64,000 nt of DNA from the NCBI GenBank assembly GCA_964546815.1, contig CAZJLR010000019.1:1-64000 (forward strand), read 5' to 3'. The position numbers and the translations under genes are program-made. The first letter of the stretch is position 1, and every line of letters starts with the position of its first letter. Of this stretch, positions 1-8,381 are shown one piece after another. Source of the stretch: JAIEPM01 sp964546815. GTDB lineage: Bacteria > Cyanobacteriota > Vampirovibrionia > Obscuribacterales > Obscuribacteraceae. The notes beneath the pieces were generated by a model. That model searched no databases and was not told the DNA's origin. It worked only from the letters and a program-made list of their open reading frames with translations.

Positions 1-63
1 ATTGTGCCGGCTTCGCTAAACATTCGAGTTCGCCAGCAATATCCCATGCGTCGCCGGGAATCC

Positions 64-1980
64 CTATTTCGTAGACAGCCGCTTCATCGCATTTGGCACA
101 ATACTTCTTTTCGAAATCGTAGAGTCTAGAATTTCACGTACTTTGTTAGACGACTGTTGAGCTGCATCGGTATTGCCGGCCTCATGAAGCAGCACTGCTT
201 GAATGCTCTCTGCCTCTGCTTCTTCGAATTTCGCCCCGCATTTACTTGCAATTTCCACCGCTATTTTTGCATCGCTTCTTGCATCTTTGTTGCGGCCCGT
301 GTTTAAGTTTGCCCAGGCTCTTCCTGAGTAAAGTCGCGCGAGCTCGGCCCCTGGTTCATACTTAAGTGCTTCATACATAGCAATTGCTTTGTCTGAGGAT
401 TCGAGTGCTTTCTCAAATAAGCTTTTGTCGATGCACATTTCAGTAAGTGCTTCGAGATTGTCGAGCACATCACTGTCTGGCGTTAGCCCGCCTTCGTCCG
501 GCTCTATTTCTCGCGAGTGTTGTTTTATGATTTGCTCGGTGCTTTTGGCTTTAGCAGCATCGTTTGCTGAAGCTATTACGCTGTCGACAGATGCACTGCT
601 CAGGTCAAATCTGCCAAATTCTTCTTTGATGAGCTCTTGTCGACGATTGCGAGCGGCAATTAGAAAATCTGTTTTTCCTTCGGCGCGATAAATTTGTATC
701 AATGCAGCCAGGCTGCGACTTTCAGCTGCATTGTCGCTGGCTCTGCGGCTCAAATCTGCTGCGGCTTGCAGTAATGGTTCTGCTTCTGAATGTTTGTTTT
801 GTTTGAGTTCGACCAGTCCTTTGTTATATTGCTGTTCTGCCAGAGCTGAGCAAGCTCGCGGATAAGCCAGATAGGCTAAAATTCCCAGAACGCTGAGCGC
901 TACGCTCGAAAGCAAAGCCGTTTTGATCAAATTTCTCTTGCGAGAAATTTCTCGGTTGACGAATGTGATTTTGCCCGAGAAATCTTGCTTGTCGCCGGAT
1001 GCAATTTGTTGAAGTTCCTTTCTAATTTCAAGGACAGAGGCATATCTTTTGTCTCTATCTTTCTCCATCATTTTGAAAATGATGTTTTCTAAAGCGAGCG
1101 GAATTTCAGCATCCTCCGCGATGTTTTGCAGGCTCTTTGGTATTGCCTGCATTTGAAGTGCCATTGTTTCAAGTGAAGTTTTTCCCGCAAGGGGAAGCTC
1201 TCCACTCAACGTTTCATAAAATACGATGCCTAGAGAGTAAATATCAGAGCGCTTGTCTAAAGTCCTGCCGTCGCATTGCTCGGGGCTCATGTAAAGCGGG
1301 CTGCCGAATAGTTCTCCAGTTTTAGTTATGTGTTGTCCTTCAACGTCAATCATTTTTGCAATGCCGAAATCAACAAGACGAACTCTTTTTCCGCCGGGGA
1401 CATCTTGCAAAAGTATGTTTGATGGTTTCATGTCACGATGGACAATGCCTTGTTCGTGCGCGGCAGCAAGCCCGTCGCAAATCTCTAGAAATATAGGCAG
1501 TGCTTCCTGGTGCGGGAGGCGTTTCCTGGTTTTGAGAGTTTGAGCTAAGGTTTTGCCCTCAAGAAAATCCATAACCAGGTATGGTTGCTGGTCGTCATCA
1601 GTTAATCCGAAGTCGAAAACATTGACTACATTTGGGTGCGCAAGTTTTGCGGTTGCTTTGGCTTCATGCAAAAAGCGCAAGACGCTTGCTTCGTCTCTCG
1701 ATAAATGTGCCATCAGCATTTTCAATGCCACCACTTTATCGATTGGCATTTGCTTTGCTTTATAAACGATGCTCATTCCGCCTTTGCCGAGGAATGATTC
1801 GATGAGGTATTTGTCTGCAATTGTTTTGCCGATTAGCGTGCTTGTTCTTGTGGAAATGCTCTGCGCCTTGGCCATGTCGTGGCAGATGGCTTCTCCGGGG
1901 GCGTGCTTGTTTCCGCAGCGCAAGCAAAGATAGCTTCCGCCTTGTGATGAACCAGTCTCAGGCTGATCGTTTTCGCTCAT
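64..1980 (-). CDS. Ser/Thr protein kinase with C-terminal TPR region
   Basis: Eukaryotic-type (Hanks/PknB-like) membrane kinase of about 638 residues that should phosphorylate Ser/Thr on unknown substrates. Seen: a short cysteine cluster near residues 19-33 (CLRCG then C), which may bind zinc; a glycine loop (GKGGMSIVYKA); the VALK lysine near residue 87; catalytic HRDMKPSN near 181; DFG near 204; and the activation-segment end SPLYMSPEQ. One transmembrane segment follows the kinase domain (about 350-375). The rest is helical and TPR-like, presumably on the far side of the membrane. The frame can open at a TTG at 2079, but the ATG at 1980 fits better because the upstream 33 residues look like untranslated leader. 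It lies 107 bases downstream of lexA on the same strand. A larger paralogue lies at 54604-57321. Confidence 0.9.
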   Translation of the reverse strand: MSENDQPETGSSQGGSYLCLRCGNKHAPGEAICHDMAKAQSISTRTSTLIGKTIADKYLIESFLGKGGMSIVYKAKQMPIDKVVALKMLMAHLSRDEASVLRFLHEAKATAKLAHPNVVNVFDFGLTDDDQQPYLVMDFLEGKTLAQTLKTRKRLPHQEALPIFLEICDGLAAAHEQGIVHRDMKPSNILLQDVPGGKRVRLVDFGIAKMIDVEGQHITKTGELFGSPLYMSPEQCDGRTLDKRSDIYSLGIVFYETLSGELPLAGKTSLETMALQMQAIPKSLQNIAEDAEIPLALENIIFKMMEKDRDKRYASVLEIRKELQQIASGDKQDFSGKITFVNREISRKRNLIKTALLSSVALSVLGILAYLAYPRACSALAEQQYNKGLVELKQNKHSEAEPLLQAAADLSRRASDNAAESRSLAALIQIYRAEGKTDFLIAARNRRQELIKEEFGRFDLSSASVDSVIASANDAAKAKSTEQIIKQHSREIEPDEGGLTPDSDVLDNLEALTEMCIDKSLFEKALESSDKAIAMYEALKYEPGAELARLYSGRAWANLNTGRNKDARSDAKIAVEIASKCGAKFEEAEAESIQAVLLHEAGNTDAAQQSSNKVREILDSTISKRSIVPNAMKRLSTK

Positions 1981-2087
1981 AACCCGGCATTCTACCGCGC
2001 CGGCTGAGCTTCTGAATAGGTCAAAATGGCAAGGTTTGAGCCTTATGTGGTCAAACCTTAAAAATGATAGAGGATGCAAGCCCGAGC

Positions 2088-2753
2088 TTACATTTTCCTA
2101 AACAGTGCCACCACGATGCCTTGAATTTGCAGGTCGTTTAGTGAGTCAACGTAAATAGGTTCCATTTCTGAATTGGCTGGTTGAAGGCGGAAGCGATTTT
2201 TCTCTTTGAAAAAACGTTTGAGTGTTGCGCTGCCATCTTCGAGCAATGCCACCACAATTTCGCCTTGCTTTGGAGAAGGCTCAGGCTTGATGATGACATA
2301 GTCGCCGTCATGAATACCGTCTTCTATCATCGAGTCGCCTTTCACTTTTAGCGCGAAACAACCGCCGCCGGTGTATTGTGAATCGATTTCTAGATATTCG
2401 TCTTGATGAACAGCGTCAATTGGACGACCTGCTGCAATTGTGCCGGCGAAAGGTATGCCAACAGGAGGCGTTGCTACTTCTTCTTCAACTACGTCATCAT
2501 CTTCGTCAACTGGATGGCGAGTGACTTCAGCCGAGTCGATCACACGTAAAGAGCGGTTGAGTCCTGGCTCCCATTTGACGATGCCTTTCTTTTTCAACGC
2601 AGCTACATGCTGATGCACAGTCATGCGGTTGCGCAGTCCCATTGATTTTGCAAGCTCTGCCAGCGTGGGTGGATAACCGTGCTCTTCGGTCAACTCAATG
2701 ATGAGTCGAACGACTTCTTTCTGGCGTGGAGGTAGGGATTCGAGCTCTAGCAA
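2088..2753 (-). CDS. lexA: LexA repressor (SOS regulator, S24 autoprotease)
   Basis: Represses SOS genes and self-cleaves when stimulated by RecA filaments. Seen: an N-terminal winged helix starting at LPPRQKEVV with the HTH PTLAELAKSMGL; the cleavage site Ala-Gly within TIAAGRPI; the catalytic serine in GDSMIEDG; and the catalytic lysine in SATLKRF. Start choice: TTG at 2753, because a perfect AAGGAG (2761-2766) sits 7 bases upstream and the resulting 221-residue protein begins where LexA proteins normally begin. A TTG at 2801 would add 16 residues but lies almost on the predicted transcription start. An unusual acidic linker (EDDDVVEEEV) separates the DNA-binding and protease domains. A sigma-70 type promoter is visible upstream. 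Autoregulation is expected for the family, but no clear SOS box was recognised. Confidence 0.95.
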   Translation of the reverse strand: MLELESLPPRQKEVVRLIIELTEEHGYPPTLAELAKSMGLRNRMTVHQHVAALKKKGIVKWEPGLNRSLRVIDSAEVTRHPVDEDDDVVEEEVATPPVGIPFAGTIAAGRPIDAVHQDEYLEIDSQYTGGGCFALKVKGDSMIEDGIHDGDYVIIKPEPSPKQGEIVVALLEDGSATLKRFFKEKNRFRLQPANSEMEPIYVDSLNDLQIQGIVVALFRKM

Positions 2754-2816
2754 GTATTGGCTCCTTCGAGATTTCTGGGGTACTTTAAAATGACCAGTCA
2801 ATCTGACACATACGTA

Positions 2817-2845
2817 AGTATAGTATCGATATTCACAATTGTCTA
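2817..2845 (-). promoter_or_regulatory. Predicted sigma-70 promoter of lexA
   Basis: On the minus strand, TAGACA (2840-2845) and TATACT (2817-2822) are separated by exactly 17 bases. This predicts a transcript starting near 2810 and a leader of about 57 bases to the TTG start at 2753. The 8-base palindrome TATCGATA lies in the spacer and could be part of an operator. This is sequence inference only. Confidence 0.55.
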
Positions 2846-2912
2846 TAGTCTCATGCGATATTTTTGATAGCTTTGTGTTGAACTTTTTGACTTAGACATT
2901 TGGGGAAATTTT

Positions 2913-3626
2913 TTGATAAGCGAAGAACTGATCGGTGCAACACTGGTCAAAAGATATAAGAGGTTTTTGGCTGATGTCAAAATCGACGGACAGGGAAATG
3001 AATTGACAGTTCATTGTCCAAATCCTGGAAGCATGATTGGCATTGCCGAGCCGGGCTCGCGAATATGGTTGCGCGCAGCGCGTAATGCAGCTTCAAAATT
3101 GCCTTATGCCTGGGTGCTCAGCGAGCTCGAGACATCTTTTGTTAGCGTTGACACTCTTCTGGCGAATAAACTTCTGGCTTTGTCATTAGCAAAAGGCGAA
3201 ATACCGGAACTGGCAGGTTATGCCAATATTCACAAAGAGCGCCAGTTTCAAGAAAGTCGTTTCGACTTTTTCCTGAGTGACCACGCTAATTTGAAGGATT
3301 GTTTTCTTGAGGTCAAGTCAACAACATTGTCCATAGAACGTGTAGCAATGTTTCCTGACGCTAAAACAGAAAGAGGAAAAAAACACTTGCAGCATCTTAT
3401 AGAATGCCGAAGGCAGGGCATTCGTGCAGTACAGTTTTTTTGCATTTCTCGTAGTGATTGTCTTGAATTCAAACCCGCGGCGCACATTGACAAGGGCTAC
3501 GCAGACGCGCTGATTGAAGCTGAAAGTTATGGTGTGGAGATTTTCGCCTATTCTTTGAGTATCAGTCGTAATGGCGCCAGTTTTGACTACAAATTGTCTA
3601 AGCCGATTCCGGTCTCACTGCGCTGA
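2913..3626 (+). CDS. sfsA: SfsA family protein (putative DNA-binding / nuclease fold)
   Basis: Recognised as SfsA ('sugar fermentation stimulation') from its length (237 residues), the N-terminal TLVKRYKRFLADV with CPNPGSM, and the C-terminal nuclease-like signature FFLEVK-type (here CFLEVKSTTL) followed by FPDAKTERGKKHLQHL. The family is widespread. In E. coli it was described as a DNA-binding activator of maltose genes, while structural work suggests a nuclease-like core; the role here is unknown. The start is a TTG at 2913 with a GGGGA about 7 bases upstream. It is divergent from lexA with a shared 160-base upstream region, so its promoter overlaps the lexA control region. Confidence 0.9.
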   Translation: MISEELIGATLVKRYKRFLADVKIDGQGNELTVHCPNPGSMIGIAEPGSRIWLRAARNAASKLPYAWVLSELETSFVSVDTLLANKLLALSLAKGEIPELAGYANIHKERQFQESRFDFFLSDHANLKDCFLEVKSTTLSIERVAMFPDAKTERGKKHLQHLIECRRQGIRAVQFFCISRSDCLEFKPAAHIDKGYADALIEAESYGVEIFAYSLSISRNGASFDYKLSKPIPVSLR

Positions 3627-3692
3627 CTGTGAGTTAATTTAGGAATCAAGACTGCTCATCGCGCTATGCTTGCCATATCGCAGGAAATTTAT

Positions 3693-5228
3693 ATGCATCT
3701 TGACCCGCTGATTCTTTGTCGCCTTCAGTTTGCGCTCACAATAATGTTTCACTACATTTTCCCGCCACTCACGATTGGCTTGGGAGTTTTGATGGTGATT
3801 ATTGAGAGCCTCTGGCTCTGGAAGAAAGACCCCATTTACGAGTCAATGGCGCGCTTTTGGACAAGAATATTTGCTGTCAATTTTGCCATGGGCGTTGCCA
3901 CAGGCATCGTTATGGAGTTTGAATTCGGTACCAACTGGTCGCGATATTCTAAGTTTGTTGGCGATGTTTTCGGTTCTGCACTGGCGGCTGAAGGAATATT
4001 TGCATTTTTCCTTGAGTCTGGTTTTCTTTCTATCTTGGTTTTCGGTTGGGGAAAAGTATCAAAGAAGGTTCATTTCCTGGCGACCGTAATGGTTTGTCTT
4101 GGCTCGATATTTTCGTCTGTCTGGATAACCATTGCTAATTCATGGCAGCAAACTCCTGCCGGTTATCATCTCGTAAAAAGTGCACAAGGCTTTATGCGGG
4201 CTGAGATTGTCGACTTCTGGGCCATGGTTTTCAATCCATCGACTGTGCCGCGTTTGCTTCATGTCTGGGTGGGTGCCTTCGTGCTGGGCGCTTTCTTTGC
4301 AATGAGCGTTTGTGCCTTTTATATTTTGAAAGGCAAGCATCTTGAATTGGCAAAAAAGAATTTCAAAATCGCGCTTGTTTATGGCACTATCGTTTCTATG
4401 ATGGCTGGCGCCAGCGGGCACTTGCAGGCTTGCGAGGTGGCATATAATCAGCCGGCAAAGCTGGCGGCCATGGAAGCGCATTATGATACCGGTGTCGGTG
4501 GCACTGGTTTATACGTGATTGGTTTGCCAGACCCGAAAAACAAGAAAGTAAATTTCGGAATTCAATTGCCCGATGTTCTCAGTCTTCTTGTTTATTTTGA
4601 CCCAAACAGGGCTGTTGCAGGGCTGGACAAATTTCCAAAAGAAGACTGGCCGCCAGTGACGATTCCATTTTTGTCTTTCCATATTATGGTTTTGCTGGGT
4701 GGATTTTTCATCACAGTAACTGCGCTGGGTCTTTTCTTCTGGTGGCGCAAATCACTGTTTGAAACTCGCTGGCTGCTTTGGGCTTTTGTTGCTTCACCAA
4801 TCGCTGCGATAGCCGCGAACGAGTTGGGTTGGGTAACTGCTGAAGTGGGGCGACAACCGTGGGTGGTCTACGGACTATTGCGCACCGCCGATGGTTATTC
4901 GCTTTCTGTGCCGGCCAGTCATGTGCTTGGTTCTATCATTATGTTCGGCTGTGTTTATGCAATGTTGTTCTGGGTTTGGGTTTATGTATTAAACCAAAAA
5001 ATTATGCATGGTCCCGATCCAGTTGCCGTAGCGGGCGCTCCAGAATCCGACGATAAAGAAAACTTGCTTGAGAATGCATCACATAGAGGCAATCCGGCAG
5101 GGTATTCCATGACACTTTCAAAGGGCGATGAGGCAGATATTATTGCTGGACTGCTGGACAAAAATGTTGAGCAAAACATTGATGGTCTTTCCGCAAAGCC
5201 AGAACAAAGCAAAGAGGGAGAGGCATAA
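3693..5228 (+). CDS. cydA: Cytochrome bd ubiquinol oxidase subunit I
   Basis: Heme-bearing subunit of the high-affinity quinol oxidase in the cytoplasmic membrane; oxidises quinol and reduces oxygen to water. Seen: the N-terminal RLQFALT with the heme ligand in MFHYIFPPLTIGLG, the conserved EFGTNWSRY/GDVFG/AAEGIFAFFLESGF block, LLHVWVGAF, and GWVTAEVGRQPW. The quinol-binding loop lacks the long insertion of E. coli CydA, so this is the short-Q-loop type. It has instead a hydrophilic C-terminal tail of about 70 residues. Start: the ATG at 3693 has AGGA 7 bases upstream; an in-frame ATG at 3666 would add 9 residues without an SD. The stop codon is directly followed by the cydB start. Confidence 0.96.
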   Translation: MHLDPLILCRLQFALTIMFHYIFPPLTIGLGVLMVIIESLWLWKKDPIYESMARFWTRIFAVNFAMGVATGIVMEFEFGTNWSRYSKFVGDVFGSALAAEGIFAFFLESGFLSILVFGWGKVSKKVHFLATVMVCLGSIFSSVWITIANSWQQTPAGYHLVKSAQGFMRAEIVDFWAMVFNPSTVPRLLHVWVGAFVLGAFFAMSVCAFYILKGKHLELAKKNFKIALVYGTIVSMMAGASGHLQACEVAYNQPAKLAAMEAHYDTGVGGTGLYVIGLPDPKNKKVNFGIQLPDVLSLLVYFDPNRAVAGLDKFPKEDWPPVTIPFLSFHIMVLLGGFFITVTALGLFFWWRKSLFETRWLLWAFVASPIAAIAANELGWVTAEVGRQPWVVYGLLRTADGYSLSVPASHVLGSIIMFGCVYAMLFWVWVYVLNQKIMHGPDPVAVAGAPESDDKENLLENASHRGNPAGYSMTLSKGDEADIIAGLLDKNVEQNIDGLSAKPEQSKEGEA

Positions 5229-6245
5229 ATGGACATTCACGTGGTCATGTTTATGTTGCTCGGTATTCTTCTGACCGGCTATGGAATTCTAGATGGCTTC
5301 GATCTTGGCGTTGGTATTGTTCATCTTTTTGTGAAAACAGATGAAGAGCGCAGAGTTCTCATGCATTCAATTGGGCCTGTTTGGGACGGCAATGAAGTGT
5401 GGCTGGTTACTTTTGGTGGCGCCTTATTCGCTGCTTTTCCTAGCGCCTATGCCTGCGCATTTTCTGGTTTCTACTTACCATTTATGGCTTTGCTTTGTGC
5501 ATTGATCTTCAGAGGTGTTTCGATTGAGTTTCGCAGCAAAGAAAAGTCGCAACTCTGGCGCAATACCTGGGATGTGGCTTTTAGCCTTTCATCAACCTTG
5601 ATAGCATTTTTGCTTGGTGTTGCGGTTGGCGATACTATGCAAGGGTTACCCATTGAGGCTCATGGCGATTTTATCGGGACTCTGTCCGATGTTTTTCATC
5701 CTTACCCTCTTTTGGTGGGGCTTTTGTCAGTCGCGGGCTGCGCCATGCACGGGACCATTTATCTTTACCTGAAAACCGAGGGGGCCCTGCAAAAGCGCAT
5801 TCACGGCTGGATTTGGACAAGCTTCGGGCTCTTTCTTGTGGTTTATATCATCACTACGATTGCGACACTTATTGCCGTTCCTCATTCAATTGTGAATTTT
5901 GCCCAATTTCCAGTTGCCTGGGTCATCGTGCTAGCAAATGTTCTGGCAATCGCCAATATTCCGCGCGCAATTTTTCTAAATCGCCCGCTTTACGCGTTTG
6001 TTTCATCATCGGCAACTATCCTTGGGCTTACTTCGCTGTTTGGGGTTGCGTTATTTCCAAATTTACTTCGCTCTACGATAAAGGAAGAATGGAGTCTGAA
6101 CATATATAATGCTGCTTCATCGGCGCCGACGCTCTGGATCATTTTTTGGATTGCAATTATGGGAATACCATTTGTCGCAACATACACTGGCATTGTATAT
6201 TGGGTATTCCGTGGCAAGGTCAAACGCGAAGAGATGACCTACTAG
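5229..6245 (+). CDS. cydB: Cytochrome bd ubiquinol oxidase subunit II
   Basis: Partner of CydA; a polytopic membrane protein of 338 residues that completes the bd oxidase. Seen: the N-terminal GYGILDGFDLGVGIVHLF, then GPVWDGNEVWLVTFGGALFA, a family signature, with about eight hydrophobic helices. The ATG abuts the cydA stop codon (TAA then ATG) with a purine-rich GAGGGAGAGG in the end of cydA serving as the ribosome site, so translation is probably coupled. No CydX-like small subunit or cydCD transporter genes are next to it. Confidence 0.96.
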   Translation: MDIHVVMFMLLGILLTGYGILDGFDLGVGIVHLFVKTDEERRVLMHSIGPVWDGNEVWLVTFGGALFAAFPSAYACAFSGFYLPFMALLCALIFRGVSIEFRSKEKSQLWRNTWDVAFSLSSTLIAFLLGVAVGDTMQGLPIEAHGDFIGTLSDVFHPYPLLVGLLSVAGCAMHGTIYLYLKTEGALQKRIHGWIWTSFGLFLVVYIITTIATLIAVPHSIVNFAQFPVAWVIVLANVLAIANIPRAIFLNRPLYAFVSSSATILGLTSLFGVALFPNLLRSTIKEEWSLNIYNAASSAPTLWIIFWIAIMGIPFVATYTGIVYWVFRGKVKREEMTY

Positions 6246-6254
6246 GAATGGCTT

Positions 6255-8381
6255 ATGTTTAATTTTCTCGCAAAGCATCCAATAATTTCTGTTCTTGTTT
6301 TACTTGGCTTGAATGTTCTTGGAATTTGCCTCCTTTTGTCAATTGTGCCTCGTGAAAGGGAAGTCGAAGAGGAAAGCACCTCGACTTTCAAGCCGCACCG
6401 TCACTCGAACAACATGCGATTTTACGAGCAAAAAGCAAACTTTGCCAAAGGGTTTCAGAAGACCGAATCAAACAATGAGCGCTTGAGCTACTTCGATGAA
6501 ATGGGTGATGAATGCCTTGGCGAAGGGAACTCAAAAGATGCAATCGTTTACTACAACAAAGCATTCGATTTGCGAAAGACTCTGAAGCTAAAAGCAGACG
6601 AGAACCTCATATGCAGTTGCATTGGATGCGCGTTAGCGTACGATGATGCTGATGATTTTGACAACGCAGAGAAAAAATTCAAAGAGGCTGTTGAGCTGCG
6701 CAGGCAAATAAACGGCAATGCTTCTTCTCGTTTGAGTGCTATTTTGCTGCAGCTTTCAGACTTTTACGATAATCATGAGAAAAAGGATTTGGCCAGAGCC
6801 ACTTGCAGAGAGGCCTGTGTTGTTGCAAAGGCAGCACACAAGCCCGGTGACTTACCTTTGTTTGAAGCAAACGAAGAGTTGGCCCATCAATTGTGCCATC
6901 AGGCTAAATTTGCTGAGTCTGAGCAAATAATCAAAGACTCGGTAATTCAAGTTGAAAAAGAACTTGGAAAATCGAATCTAAAACTCGCCGATCTTTATTG
7001 CGTGCTCGGTGAAGATTATTCTGAGCAGGAAAAGTATGCTGATGCGGAGGCTGCTTTTGCGAAAACTTGGGATATCATCAAGCAGAATCCTAAGGCTGAT
7101 GGGTCGTTATCTTCAAGATTGTTAATTGCCTATCTTAGTGCTTTGATTTCTAATCAACATCGTGCTGAAGCAAGAAAACTGGCTCCGGTTGCTTACGACC
7201 TGATGAAGCGCAGGCTTGGTTCACAGTCGGATGACTTGTGTTATGCCCTCGATTACATGAGGCAAAGTAGCTATGTTGATGATGAGATTAACTTGTATTT
7301 TGCTCAAGAAAATTTGAAAGTTCGAATTGCAAAAGGTGGCGAAGAATCCCTAGATTCAATTAGTGCAATGCAGGGCGTGGCAGATGCTTTGCCCGAAACA
7401 CGCAAGAAAGAAATACTCAGTCTTTATGAAAAGGCGGTTGATCGCCTTGCCTTCAAATATCCAGACCAAGTGGAAATGTTGTTTGATTTGCGAACAGATT
7501 TTGGCAATAAACTAAACTTTTTTGGCAATTTTGATAAGGCGGAGAAAGTCTATCAAGCAGCTTTATTGATGAATTTCGATAAATCTGAGGGGAAGAAATC
7601 AACTGCTGAATTAGCGAGAGCAGAGAATTTGCGTGATTGGGGTCAAGAAGCAAATGCCCTAGCTGCCTACTCTCGTGCGCTCTCGCTTGCTGAGAAGCTG
7701 GCTAAAGATGAATCTTGGCGATTGAGAAATGCACTGGTGCAGCTGGCAGACTTCTATTTCATTTCACTCAATGAGCCAGTTAAAGCAGAGTCTTTGTATA
7801 AACGCGCAATTGAGCTAGAGCCCGATTGTCTATCATATGGTTATATGCAAAACCCCGCAGTCTCTCTTGCACAGTGCCTGGTAGCTCAGGGTAAAAAAGA
7901 CGAAGCAAGCAAATTTCGTGCCAAAGTTGCAGTTGCGTTTCAGTCGACACTTAAGGATGATGAAAGACATAGCGGTGAGAAGAGCTCAACAGTGGCTGGC
8001 GACCTGGAAGACATTGCCAATCTTCTGATTGATGAAGCAGATTATGCGGCAGCCGAAAGCAAATTGAAGGTTGCAATTGAAATTTTAGAGAAAGAACCCG
8101 AAGTGGTTGATAAATCTCACGTTGCCCACGCCAAGCTGGCTCTGGCTCGTTGTCTCATGCATCAAGACAAGCGTCTTGACGAGGCTGTGAAAGTTTTTTC
8201 TGAAGCCCAGGGACTCTTTGACAAACAAGATATCGTAAGTGATTCTTATGCCATGAGAGTGGCGCAATTGTACGATCAAACATTGAAAAAATTGGGACGC
8301 TCTAAAGAAGCCGATGAATTTGATAAACGATTTTCTGTAGCTCGAGAAAATGTTTATGGAGGTGCATATGCTCCGCTTTAG
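6255..8381 (+). CDS. Membrane-anchored TPR-repeat protein
   Basis: A 708-residue protein with one N-terminal transmembrane helix (about residues 10-29) followed by an Arg/Glu-rich stretch and then an almost continuous helical repeat region. Units such as DAIVYYNKAFDLRK, NAEKKFKEAVELRR, DAEAAFAKTWDI and KAESLYKRAIELE match tetratricopeptide (TPR) consensus positions. TPR proteins serve as protein-protein scaffolds; no catalytic domain is visible. It starts 10 bases after cydB on the same strand. It overlaps the next gene's start by 14 bases, so it appears to be part of a cydA-cydB-TPR-adaptor transcription unit. A link to oxidase assembly is possible but unproven. Confidence 0.85.
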   Translation: MFNFLAKHPIISVLVLLGLNVLGICLLLSIVPREREVEEESTSTFKPHRHSNNMRFYEQKANFAKGFQKTESNNERLSYFDEMGDECLGEGNSKDAIVYYNKAFDLRKTLKLKADENLICSCIGCALAYDDADDFDNAEKKFKEAVELRRQINGNASSRLSAILLQLSDFYDNHEKKDLARATCREACVVAKAAHKPGDLPLFEANEELAHQLCHQAKFAESEQIIKDSVIQVEKELGKSNLKLADLYCVLGEDYSEQEKYADAEAAFAKTWDIIKQNPKADGSLSSRLLIAYLSALISNQHRAEARKLAPVAYDLMKRRLGSQSDDLCYALDYMRQSSYVDDEINLYFAQENLKVRIAKGGEESLDSISAMQGVADALPETRKKEILSLYEKAVDRLAFKYPDQVEMLFDLRTDFGNKLNFFGNFDKAEKVYQAALLMNFDKSEGKKSTAELARAENLRDWGQEANALAAYSRALSLAEKLAKDESWRLRNALVQLADFYFISLNEPVKAESLYKRAIELEPDCLSYGYMQNPAVSLAQCLVAQGKKDEASKFRAKVAVAFQSTLKDDERHSGEKSSTVAGDLEDIANLLIDEADYAAAESKLKVAIEILEKEPEVVDKSHVAHAKLALARCLMHQDKRLDEAVKVFSEAQGLFDKQDIVSDSYAMRVAQLYDQTLKKLGRSKEADEFDKRFSVARENVYGGAYAPL

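Noticed and set aside
43..58. CCCATGCGTCGCCGGG at the left edge as a family B copy
   Set aside because: Only half of the palindrome is present and the window edge prevents confirmation.
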